Assembly (NCBI GenBank): GCA_021786135.1
Contig: JAJYNV010000057.1
Coordinates: forward strand, 1-10,170
Source of the DNA: Bacillota bacterium
GTDB lineage: Bacteria; Bacillota; Sulfobacillia; JAJZYS01; JAJYTV01
Length of the DNA stretch: 10,170 nucleotides
Reading direction: 5' to 3'
Shown: piece by piece, positions 1-5,910 of the stretch
Layout: each line of letters starts with the position of its first letter
How positions within the stretch are numbered: the first letter of the stretch is position 1
Made by a program: the position numbers and the translations under genes
The notes under the pieces: generated by a model
Told to the model about the DNA's origin: nothing
Database searches by the model: none
What the model saw: only the letters and a program-made list of their open reading frames with translations

Positions 1-151
1 GGTCGGGGCCGATGCCCTTCAGGAACTCCTCCAAACGGCTCAGGCGAAGGCTCGGCAGCGGCATGATGTAGGGCAGCACTTCGGGCTGCAGCTGGATCCT
101 GTGCAGTGCGGCCGCGTCCTCGAGACGCACGGGCCGGATCTGGACGTCCAT
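1..151 (-). CDS. GNAT-family N-acetyltransferase, N-terminal part (runs off left edge)
   Basis: The 50 visible residues start MDVQIRPVRLEDAAALHRIQ, the usual opening of GNAT acetyltransferases: an IRP-x-R/T strand followed by a D-A-x-x-I/L helix that begins the acceptor-binding side. GNAT enzymes move an acetyl group from acetyl-CoA to an amine on a small molecule, peptide or protein. The acetyl-CoA-binding motif (Q/RxxGxG/A) lies beyond the window edge, so substrate and completeness cannot be judged. The ATG start at 149-151 has a GAGG/AGGTGG ribosome site at 156-162. It is the last visible gene of the minus-strand run, 52 bp after the stop of the small membrane protein, and is probably co-transcribed with it. 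The family call rests only on the N-terminus. Confidence 0.75.
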   Translation of the reverse strand, partial: MDVQIRPVRLEDAAALHRIQLQPEVLPYIMPLPSLRLSRLEEFLKGIGPD

Positions 152-203
152 CGCGCCACCTCAGGACTTCCTTCGACACGTGCCCCTGGGAGTCCCCCAC
201 GCC

Positions 204-668
204 CTAGGTCAGGCGGAAGATGAGCCAGACGGCCGAGATGAAGAGGCAGAGGATGCGGACGAATTCCGATATCCAAAAGATCGGGCTCAGGTGGCGCAGT
301 TCGCCTGCGCCCCGGATCCAGCCCGCCACCAGAGCGCCGAGGAATCCGCCATAGAGGGTCGCCGTCTGGTTTCCGGCCAGCACGAGGCCCACGCCCGCGC
401 CCACCAGGGACCCGGCCAGCGGCAACCATCGCGGCAGGCCGCGCCCAAGGCCGTTCTCCTGCAGTGCAGACTGCAGGATGCGTTCGAAAATCCAAGCCAC
501 CAGCCAGAGCGCGCCGATCTCGACGAAGTAGCGCGTGCCGATCGCACCCGAAAGACGCGAGAGTACGAGCCCGAGTGCAATCAGCCAGTGCCCTTGGCGG
601 AACCCCGCCAGCACCAGAAGCCAGCCGAACGCGACCGCTGTCGCCAGCAGGAAGGTCAAGAGCCTCAC
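204..668 (-). CDS. Small multi-pass membrane protein of unknown function
   Basis: A 154-residue, strongly hydrophobic protein that I do not recognise. Hydrophobic stretches at roughly residues 3-22, 27-38, 47-63, 82-98, 105-119 and 132-152 suggest five or six membrane spans. Short Arg-rich loops (near 37-46, 74-81 and 118-125) help set topology. No enzymatic or transport motif is visible. The start is GTG at 666-668, because an in-frame TAG lies just two codons upstream. No good ribosome site precedes it, so it may depend on coupling to the YnbB-like gene, whose stop is 30 bp upstream. A TTG three codons further in is an alternative start. The GNAT gene follows after 52 bp. Reality is supported by its membrane-protein composition and its fit in the operon. 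Confidence 0.7.
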   Translation of the reverse strand: MRLLTFLLATAVAFGWLLVLAGFRQGHWLIALGLVLSRLSGAIGTRYFVEIGALWLVAWIFERILQSALQENGLGRGLPRWLPLAGSLVGAGVGLVLAGNQTATLYGGFLGALVAGWIRGAGELRHLSPIFWISEFVRILCLFISAVWLIFRLT

Positions 669-698
669 CCGCTAACGCCTATGCGAAGAGGGCCCGTC

Positions 699-1910
699 TC
701 AAGCCTCGCCGAATGCCGCCGCGAACGCCTGTGCAATGGCCGCCGCAGCATAGGCTGCGGAGATGCCGCCCTGCAGGTAGCCATCCCATGGCGGGCGCAT
801 CGGCGCATCGATGCTCAGTTCGAGCGATGCTCCGCTGATGAAGGTGCCCCCGGCCATCAGCACGGGATCGGGATATCCGGGCAGTTCCTCAGGCTCCGGA
901 CGAGCCCTGCTCTCGACTGGCGACGCCCCTTGGAGGGCCTGGGCGAAGCGCAGCAGGCGATCGCGGTCGCCGAAGCCGACGAGCTGCACGATGTCACCCC
1001 TGAGGGCACCCGGCAGCGGATCGACGAAACAGCCCAGGGCCTGCGCGAAGGCGGCCGCGTACTCGGCGGTTGCCAGCGACTCGGCCACTGCCTGCGGCGC
1101 CATGTAGAGCCCTTGGAAGAGACTGCGCTTGCCGCCGGGGAACGCCCCGACGTCCGCACCGAGCCCCGGCGCGGTGACGCGGTCAGCCACCGCGTCGACG
1201 AGGTCGCGACGGCCGGCGATGTAGCCGCCACCCGGCGCCAGCCCGCCGCCCGGATTCTTCGTGAGCGACCCGACGAGAAGATCGGCCGCAGGCTCGCGCA
1301 GGTCGACGAACTCGCCATAGCAATTGTCCACGACCGAGACGACCCCAGCCTCCCTGCAGGCGGCAAGGGCCGGATCGAGATCGTCTGGGCGCAACGCCTG
1401 GCGCCGGGCGTAGCCGCGCGAGCGCTGAAAGAGCACCGCCTGCGTCTTCGGGCTGAAGGCCGCCCGGAGGCGCTGCGGATCGAGCCCTTCCGCCATGGGC
1501 AGGACCCGCGTCTCGATGCCCCACTCGCGGAACGACCGCGGCGTAGGTCTCAGCCCCAGCACCGAACGCATCGTGTCGTACGGTTCGCCCGTGGCGATCA
1601 GGAGTTCGCCGCCTGGACGCAGCACGCCCCAGAGGGCGAGCGCGATCGCATGCGTCCCCGACGCGATCTGCGAGCGCACCAGGGCAGCCTCGCAGCCGAG
1701 CGCTCCGGCGAAGACCAGGCCGAGGCTCTCGCGGCCGCGATCCCCGTAACCGTAGCCGACCGATGGCGCAAAATCGTACTCCGCGACTCCTGCCGCCTGA
1801 AAGGCTCGCAGTACACGGGCCGCATTGACGCGCGCAAGAGCGAAGGTAGCCGCGCGCGCGCGCGTGAGAGCATCCTCTGCACGCGCCTGCGCTTCCTCGA
1901 GCCTAGTCAT
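699..1910 (-). CDS. ynbB: PLP-dependent methionine gamma-lyase-family protein (YnbB / 'aluminium resistance' family)
   Basis: A full-length (403 aa) cytoplasmic fold-type I PLP enzyme of the Met_gamma_lyase family (Pfam PF06838), represented by B. subtilis YnbB. Visible landmarks are GYGYGDRGR at 52-60, the SGTHAI segment at 84-89 in the cofactor region, VVDNCYGEF at 193-201 with Asp195 placed to pair with the PLP pyridine nitrogen, SLTKNPGGG at 215-223 with Lys218 as the likely Schiff-base lysine, and the conserved C-terminal block FISGASLELS at 357-366. The family resembles cystathionine/methionine gamma-lyases, but the physiological substrate is not established and the aluminium-resistance name is historical. 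The ATG lies inside the end of hflX (8-nt overlap) and has no ribosome site of its own, implying translational coupling. hflX-ynbB is a conserved pair in Bacilli. A (CG)7 tract falls in codons about 16-21. Confidence 0.93.
   Translation of the reverse strand: MTRLEEAQARAEDALTRARAATFALARVNAARVLRAFQAAGVAEYDFAPSVGYGYGDRGRESLGLVFAGALGCEAALVRSQIASGTHAIALALWGVLRPGGELLIATGEPYDTMRSVLGLRPTPRSFREWGIETRVLPMAEGLDPQRLRAAFSPKTQAVLFQRSRGYARRQALRPDDLDPALAACREAGVVSVVDNCYGEFVDLREPAADLLVGSLTKNPGGGLAPGGGYIAGRRDLVDAVADRVTAPGLGADVGAFPGGKRSLFQGLYMAPQAVAESLATAEYAAAFAQALGCFVDPLPGALRGDIVQLVGFGDRDRLLRFAQALQGASPVESRARPEPEELPGYPDPVLMAGGTFISGASLELSIDAPMRPPWDGYLQGGISAAYAAAAIAQAFAAAFGEA
1851..1864. repeat. (CG)7 dinucleotide tract in the 5' part of the YnbB-like gene
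   Basis: Seven uninterrupted CG units lie 46-60 nt downstream of the start codon. They encode the alternating Arg-Ala around residues 16-21 in an Ala/Arg-rich amphipathic N-terminal helix. The tract could simply be codon bias for an RARA stretch in GC-rich DNA. A dinucleotide unit would shift the frame if it slipped. Confidence 0.6.
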
Positions 1911-3129
1911 GCAGCTGTGACGCGATCCGGCCCGCCCACGCCCTGTCGATCAGGGCCTCCACGCGCATGTCCGTCTCGCTCGCCTCCTCCTTGAGCACCT
2001 CGCCGTGTGCCCGCACCTGCGCCAGGATGTCGCCGCGGCTGAGCGGGATGACAAACAGGCGCAACACCCTGCGCTCGCGCAGCCGATCCGAGATCGCGGC
2101 ACGGAGCCCCTCGATGCCCAGACGCGCGGTGGCCGATACGGCCACGCCAGGCAGTCCCGACGCGGCGGACGGCGCCAGACGGTCGATCTTGTTGAATACT
2201 TCGATCTGCGGCAGGTCGCCCGCGCCGATCGCCCGGAGCGTCGCCTGCACCGCATCCATCTGGCGCTGCCACTCGGGGTGCGAAGCATCGACGACGTGCA
2301 GCAGGATGTCCGCGAACACCGTCTCCTCCAGTGTCGCGCGGAACGCGGCGACCAGCTCGGTCGGCAGATCCTGCACGAAGCCGACGGTGTCGGTGAGGAG
2401 GACCTCCTGCCGATTCGGCAGGAGCAGACGACGCGTCAAAGGGTCAAGCGTCGCGAAGAGCCTGTCCTCGCCACCGCCGCCGCCCTGGGTCAGGGCATGA
2501 AGCAAGGTGCTCTTGCCCGCGTTGGTGTAGCCAACCAGGGCCACACGCGCGGTGTCGCGCCGTTCCTGGCGCGATACCGCGCGCTGGCGCTCTACGACAG
2601 CGAGTCGGCGCTCGAGTTCCGCGATGCGCTGGCGCAGCCGCCGGCGATCGCTCTCGAGCTTGGATTCGCCCGGTCCGCGCGTGCCGATGCCGCCGCCAAG
2701 GCGCGACAGGCTGCCTGCCGACCGTCGCAACCGCGGCAGGAGATACGTGAGCTGCGCCAGCTCGACCTGCAGCTTTCCTTCCTGAGTGATCGCCCTTTGG
2801 GCGAAGATATCAAGGATGAGGGCGGTGCGATCCACGATCTTCAGGTGGGTCTGCCGCTCGAGTTCCCGCTCCTGCCTGGAGCTCAGGGAGTCTGCCGCCA
2901 CCAGCAGCGTCGCGCCCAGCTCCGCCGCATCCTGGGCCGTCTCTGTCAACTTCCCCGAGCCAAGATAGCCGTGCGCGTCGGGCTGCGGCAGATTCTGTAC
3001 GACATCTCCCGCCACCTCGGCTCCGGCTGCCTCGCAAAGTCCCCTTAGCTCCTCGAGATAAAACGCAAGGTCGGCCCCCCGGCGAGGACCCGCATACACC
3101 ATCAGCGCGCGCTCCGGTCCGTCCGTCAT
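1903..3129 (-). CDS. hflX: GTPase HflX (ribosome-associated, ribosome-splitting GTPase)
   Basis: A 408-residue Obg-HflX superfamily GTPase. In order: the N-terminal HflX domain with GYLGSGKLTE at 54-63; the family signature GGGIGTRGPGESK at 145-157; a charged helical linker, likely coiled coil, at about 158-195; then the G domain with G1 GYTNAGKST (200-208), G2 ATLDPLTR (226-233), G3 DTVGF (247-251), G4 NKID (313-316) and G5 SAT (332-334); and a short C-terminal domain. HflX binds the 50S subunit and splits stalled or hibernating ribosomes under stress such as heat. The frame is open back to 3330, but the extension is Arg-rich, unlike the family, and overlaps the divergent gene. The ATG at 3127-3129 follows AGGAG/GAGG and starts typical HflX sequence. 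Five consecutive glycines (216-220) lie in the G1-G2 loop. First gene of the minus-strand operon. Confidence 0.96.
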   Translation of the reverse strand: MTDGPERALMVYAGPRRGADLAFYLEELRGLCEAAGAEVAGDVVQNLPQPDAHGYLGSGKLTETAQDAAELGATLLVAADSLSSRQERELERQTHLKIVDRTALILDIFAQRAITQEGKLQVELAQLTYLLPRLRRSAGSLSRLGGGIGTRGPGESKLESDRRRLRQRIAELERRLAVVERQRAVSRQERRDTARVALVGYTNAGKSTLLHALTQGGGGGEDRLFATLDPLTRRLLLPNRQEVLLTDTVGFVQDLPTELVAAFRATLEETVFADILLHVVDASHPEWQRQMDAVQATLRAIGAGDLPQIEVFNKIDRLAPSAASGLPGVAVSATARLGIEGLRAAISDRLRERRVLRLFVIPLSRGDILAQVRAHGEVLKEEASETDMRVEALIDRAWAGRIASQLHD

Positions 3130-3130
3130 G

Positions 3131-3142
3131 AACTCCTGCCTC
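3131..3142 (-). promoter_or_regulatory. Ribosome binding site of hflX
   Basis: Read on the minus strand, GAGGCAGGAGTT precedes the ATG at 3129. It offers AGGAG 3 nt away and GAGG 9 nt away. This supports the internal ATG over the upstream-extended reading frame. Confidence 0.65.
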
Positions 3143-3256
3143 GTCTCCCGTCGATTCCGCAACCCGCATTGAGCGGGCCAGCCATGGAGGCTTCGGCCTC
3201 CTACCGCGAGGGATGTCCCGCGCCGGACGCGAAGACAGATCCACAGAGAACCCCTC

Positions 3257-3262
3257 AGGAGG
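3257..3262 (+). promoter_or_regulatory. Ribosome binding site fixing a TTG start
   Basis: A full AGGAGG lies 9 nt upstream of the TTG at 3272. This is the reason for accepting a TTG start for the S9-family gene. The encoded protein then begins with RAFRPRDIF, a usual S9 propeller opening. Confidence 0.75.
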
Positions 3263-3271
3263 CGACAAGCG

Positions 3272-5068
3272 TTGCGGGCATTTCGCCCCAGGGATATCTT
3301 CCACCTGCGACGACTGCATGATATCGCCATGTCGCCGGATGGCGCAGCGGTCGCGTACTGCCTTGCCGAACCCGACCCGACGTCAGGCGGCTACAGGCGT
3401 TCCATCTACCTTCTCGGCACGGATGCAGCCGCCCCGAGGCCCCTCACACGCGGACCGGCCGATCATCGCCCGTGGTTTTCGCCGGACGGCCGCCACCTCG
3501 CCTTTTTGCGCCGGGACGCTGGCGTGGACCAGGTCCACCTGCTCCCCCTCGGCGGCGGTGAGGCAGTTCCGCTCACCGTCCTCCGCCACGGCGTCGACAG
3601 CTATGCCTGGGGACCGCACGGTCACCAGATCGCAGTGCTGTCATCGGTCGGACCAGCCGGTCCGACCATGCGTCAACTCTATCATTTTGACCTCGACGGC
3701 ACTTGGCGGCAACTGAGCAGCGACGCCTTTGACCACGCAGATGCCGTCTTCGCTCCAGCTGGTCGCCATATCGCATGCACGCTCACCTCCGCTGCGGGTG
3801 ACATGGCCGTCGCGACCGTCCCCGTCGACGGCGGTCCCTGGCGACTGCTCACGCCCTGGCAGGCGAGGTGGGCAAGGCCCGTCTTCGCGCCCGACGGAGG
3901 CTCGCTCTTCGCCTTCGGATGCAAGGGTGACGAGGAGCCCTCTCTTTGGCGCATCGACCTCGCCGGTCAGTCGGCGCGGGTGTCAGGGGCGCCCTGGCCG
4001 GGTGCCTTTGCGGGCTACGTCCAGGATGACGTCCCAGTGCGCCCGGATCTCTTCGTAACCGGGGACGGGCAGGCACTTCTCGCCCTCCTCTGCAGCGAGG
4101 GCGCAGCGGCTCTGGCCCGGTGCAGCATCGCCAGCGGGCGTTGGCAGGTGGAGCCGACGCAGGGGCTCAGCATCCAGTCGTTCGCGACGACTTCGGCCGG
4201 CGATCGCTTCGCTCTCCTGGCCGCGCCCGCGGGCAGTCCGCCGGAAGTTCTCGTGCGCGACGAAGACGGTCAGGTCGCCCTGCGCAGCGATCACCATGAG
4301 CTCTTTTTGGCCGACGCGACTTTCGCGGCGCCGGAACACCTCGGCGGGACAGCCTTTGACGCTGGCCTCCTGTTGCCGCCAGGTGACCTGCGCGCTATGC
4401 CGCTCGCGTTGGTGCTCGCCGACCCGCCCGACTCCGCGACAGGCGGTGTCTCGAGCCTCCTGGCGCAGGCCCTGCGGGGACAGGGACTCGCTGTGCTGCG
4501 ATTGGCGCTGCGACCGGCGGAGGCGGCACAGGCCGCCCAGGATCCGGCGACCCTGCTGCTCGAGATGGAGTCCCTGATGCTGCGCTGCGGCACGCTGCAC
4601 CAGGGCATCGACACATCGCGCGTCGCCGTGGTAGGCGAAGGCGTGGGCGGATACCTCGCCCTCATGCTGCTCTCGAGGACGACCGACGCATGGCGAGCGG
4701 CCGTCGCCATCGGAGCGCCGACAGACCTTTTCAGCCTCTGGGGCTCGGGCGACCTGAGGGAGGCTACGGCCCTCTCTGGCCTCGCCCCGCCCTGGCAGGA
4801 TCCGGAGCCCTATCTTAGAGGGTCGCCGCTGCTGCAGGCACACCACATGCAGGCCTCGGTGCTCCTCGTGCACGGTGCGAACGACAGCGTCGTGCCCGCG
4901 CATCATACCGAGGAGCTCTGCCTGGCGCTGCGCACGCTCGAGCGGCCGGTGCGCTGCGAGATCTACGAAGGGCTCGGTCACGCCTTGCTCCGCGAGGCTC
5001 CCCTGCGCCTTCAGGCGCAGATCCTCGAACTCATCGCCGGCTGGACCGCCGATCAGCTCGCGCGGTAG
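3272..5068 (+). CDS. S9 (prolyl oligopeptidase)-family protein with a substituted catalytic serine; probable pseudoenzyme
   Basis: A 598-residue cytoplasmic protein (no signal peptide) with S9 architecture. Residues 1 to about 360 form a beta-propeller with blade signatures such as MSPDGAAVAY (20-29), FSPDGRHLAF (69-78), FAPAGRHIAC (160-169) and FAPDGGSLFA (205-214). Residues about 365-598 form an alpha/beta-hydrolase domain. Active members cleave short peptides, or act as acylaminoacyl peptidases, through a Ser-Asp-His triad. Here the nucleophile motif GxSxGG reads GEGVGG (455-460), so the Ser position is Gly457 (GGC, 4640-4642). Asp538 in HGANDSVVP and His570 in YEGLGH are kept. The usual HGGP oxyanion motif appears as ADPP (383-386), and the RGS segment is missing. 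The frame is intact. Peptidase activity is therefore doubtful, and a binding role or another chemistry is possible. It stands alone on the plus strand, divergent from hflX. Confidence 0.88.
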   Translation: MRAFRPRDIFHLRRLHDIAMSPDGAAVAYCLAEPDPTSGGYRRSIYLLGTDAAAPRPLTRGPADHRPWFSPDGRHLAFLRRDAGVDQVHLLPLGGGEAVPLTVLRHGVDSYAWGPHGHQIAVLSSVGPAGPTMRQLYHFDLDGTWRQLSSDAFDHADAVFAPAGRHIACTLTSAAGDMAVATVPVDGGPWRLLTPWQARWARPVFAPDGGSLFAFGCKGDEEPSLWRIDLAGQSARVSGAPWPGAFAGYVQDDVPVRPDLFVTGDGQALLALLCSEGAAALARCSIASGRWQVEPTQGLSIQSFATTSAGDRFALLAAPAGSPPEVLVRDEDGQVALRSDHHELFLADATFAAPEHLGGTAFDAGLLLPPGDLRAMPLALVLADPPDSATGGVSSLLAQALRGQGLAVLRLALRPAEAAQAAQDPATLLLEMESLMLRCGTLHQGIDTSRVAVVGEGVGGYLALMLLSRTTDAWRAAVAIGAPTDLFSLWGSGDLREATALSGLAPPWQDPEPYLRGSPLLQAHHMQASVLLVHGANDSVVPAHHTEELCLALRTLERPVRCEIYEGLGHALLREAPLRLQAQILELIAGWTADQLAR

Positions 5069-5679
5069 ACGCGATAGCCACGGTCAAAGGCCATATCCTC
5101 GACCTTGGCGAAATGCCGGGTCAGCTCTTCCCGCAAACTCCGGGCGCCTTGGTTCGTACGCACGACGACCCAGAGCGAGCCACCCGGGCGCAGGTGCTGC
5201 CGGCTGCCTTTGAGCCATGGGTAATACACCTTCTTGCCGGCCCGGATGGGCGGATTCAGGAGAATGAGGTCGAACCGCTCGCCTGTGATCGGCTCGAGGC
5301 CGTCGCCCAGTACGACGCGGTGATGAACGCCCCAGCGCTCAAGATTGCGCTCGCAGAGCGCGGCAGCCCGCGCGTTGCTCTCAACCGCCCAGACCTCGGC
5401 CTCGTAGCGCTGGCCGATGACGACGCCGACAGGTCCCCAACCGGCGCCGAGATCCAGCACGCGGGCGCCCGGCCATGCCGCCGCATGCTCGATCAGGAGC
5501 CGCGTGCCCTCGTCCAGGCCCGCTTTGCCGAAGACCCCGGTATCGGTAGTGCAGCGATATTCCTGCCCCAGCACGCTGAACCGCACCTCGCGCTCCTGCG
5601 AGGCCACCTTCGGTTCGGCGGTGAAGTAGTGCTCCAGATCGGCCCCAGCGAATGGACGGCGCGGGCGGTCGAAGTCCAA
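5053..5679 (-). CDS. Class I SAM-dependent methyltransferase, YbxB/RsmC-like
   Basis: A 208-residue methyltransferase with the layout of B. subtilis YbxB and the C-terminal half of RsmC/RsmD-type 16S rRNA guanine-N2 methyltransferases. An N-terminal strand region (HYFTAEPKV, 17-25; TTDTGVFGK, 44-52) leads to SAM motif I VLDLGAGWG (74-82), acidic Glu100 at the end of strand 2, and motif IV NPPIRAGKK (142-150), the NPP[IFY] signature of enzymes that methylate an exocyclic base amine. The rRNA target is inferred from the family, not shown. The frame is open to 5868, but the extra 63 codons look non-coding. The TTG at 5677-5679 has a perfect GGAGGTGATC site 6 nt upstream and gives the family's usual length. 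The stop overlaps the end of the convergent S9-family gene by 16 bp. Confidence 0.9.
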   Translation of the reverse strand: MDFDRPRRPFAGADLEHYFTAEPKVASQEREVRFSVLGQEYRCTTDTGVFGKAGLDEGTRLLIEHAAAWPGARVLDLGAGWGPVGVVIGQRYEAEVWAVESNARAAALCERNLERWGVHHRVVLGDGLEPITGERFDLILLNPPIRAGKKVYYPWLKGSRQHLRPGGSLWVVVRTNQGARSLREELTRHFAKVEDMAFDRGYRVYRAS

Positions 5680-5910
5680 AGCCGAGATCACCTCCCCCGG
5701 AAATGTTCCAGGCACCCTGCGCAATGCGAGACCGATCTCGTACGCCACCGCCGGAAACGACGGCACGGGGCTGCTCGAAGCCCTGCCCGGGCGAGTTTGC
5801 CCTTCCCCAATTGGCCGCAAACGCGAAGGTTCCTGCGTAGTGCCGGCAAGTCGACGACAGGCAGGCACCTCGCATCCCCGGCGCCGAACTCGTTCCCACC
5901 AAGCCTCCCC
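5680..5910. other. Intergenic region between spoVK and the methyltransferase gene
   Basis: A 231-bp gap between two minus-strand genes, unusually long for this compact window. Apart from the ribosome site next to the methyltransferase, I see no convincing gene, promoter hexamers or terminator hairpin. The open frames crossing it are Arg/Pro/Ser/Gly-rich and look like chance frames. It could hold the methyltransferase promoter. Confidence 0.5.
5686..5695 (-). promoter_or_regulatory. Ten-base Shine-Dalgarno site fixing a TTG start
   Basis: On the minus strand GGAGGTGATC is fully complementary to the 3' end of 16S rRNA and lies 6 nt before the TTG at 5679. Such an extended site is strong evidence for the start and for a Bacillota-type translation signal. 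It may compensate for the weak start codon. Confidence 0.8.

Larger units (their letters stand above)
3130..3271. other. Divergent intergenic region with two small stem-loops
   Basis: This 142-bp gap separates hflX (minus) from the S9-family gene (plus) and must hold both promoters, but I see no convincing -35/-10 pair for either. Two inverted repeats stand out: CCCGC/GCGGG (3163-3167 and 3173-3177, loop ATTGA) and GGAGGC/GCCTCC (3186-3191 and 3196-3201) closed by a TTCG tetraloop with the stable C-G closing pair. Both would be transcribed in the hflX leader if its promoter lies to their right. No T-run follows either stem, so intrinsic termination is not supported. No known riboswitch or T-box pattern is recognised. 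Confidence 0.45.

Noticed and set aside
180..1994. A 604-codon open frame on the plus strand, antisense to the membrane protein and YnbB-like gene
   Set aside because: Composition is Arg/Glu/Gln/Pro-rich with no domain, and it lies over two well-supported genes. It is a typical high-GC antisense artefact.
2005..3048. Long plus-strand open frame antisense to hflX
   Set aside because: The minus strand encodes an unmistakable HflX with all G motifs; the antisense translation has no recognisable features.
3130..3330. N-terminal extension of HflX by 67 residues
   Set aside because: The extension is Arg/Cys/Trp-rich, unlike HflX, overlaps the divergent gene, and the ATG at 3129 has a suitable ribosome site.
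3646..3667. 9-bp inverted repeat GGTCGGACC/GGTCCGACC with a 4-nt loop
   Set aside because: It lies inside the S9-family coding region with no T-run and no other regulatory sign; likely chance in GC-rich DNA.
3983..4981. A 332-codon minus-strand open frame antisense to the S9-family gene
   Set aside because: Low-complexity, charged translation with no motif; the plus strand has the propeller and hydrolase signatures.
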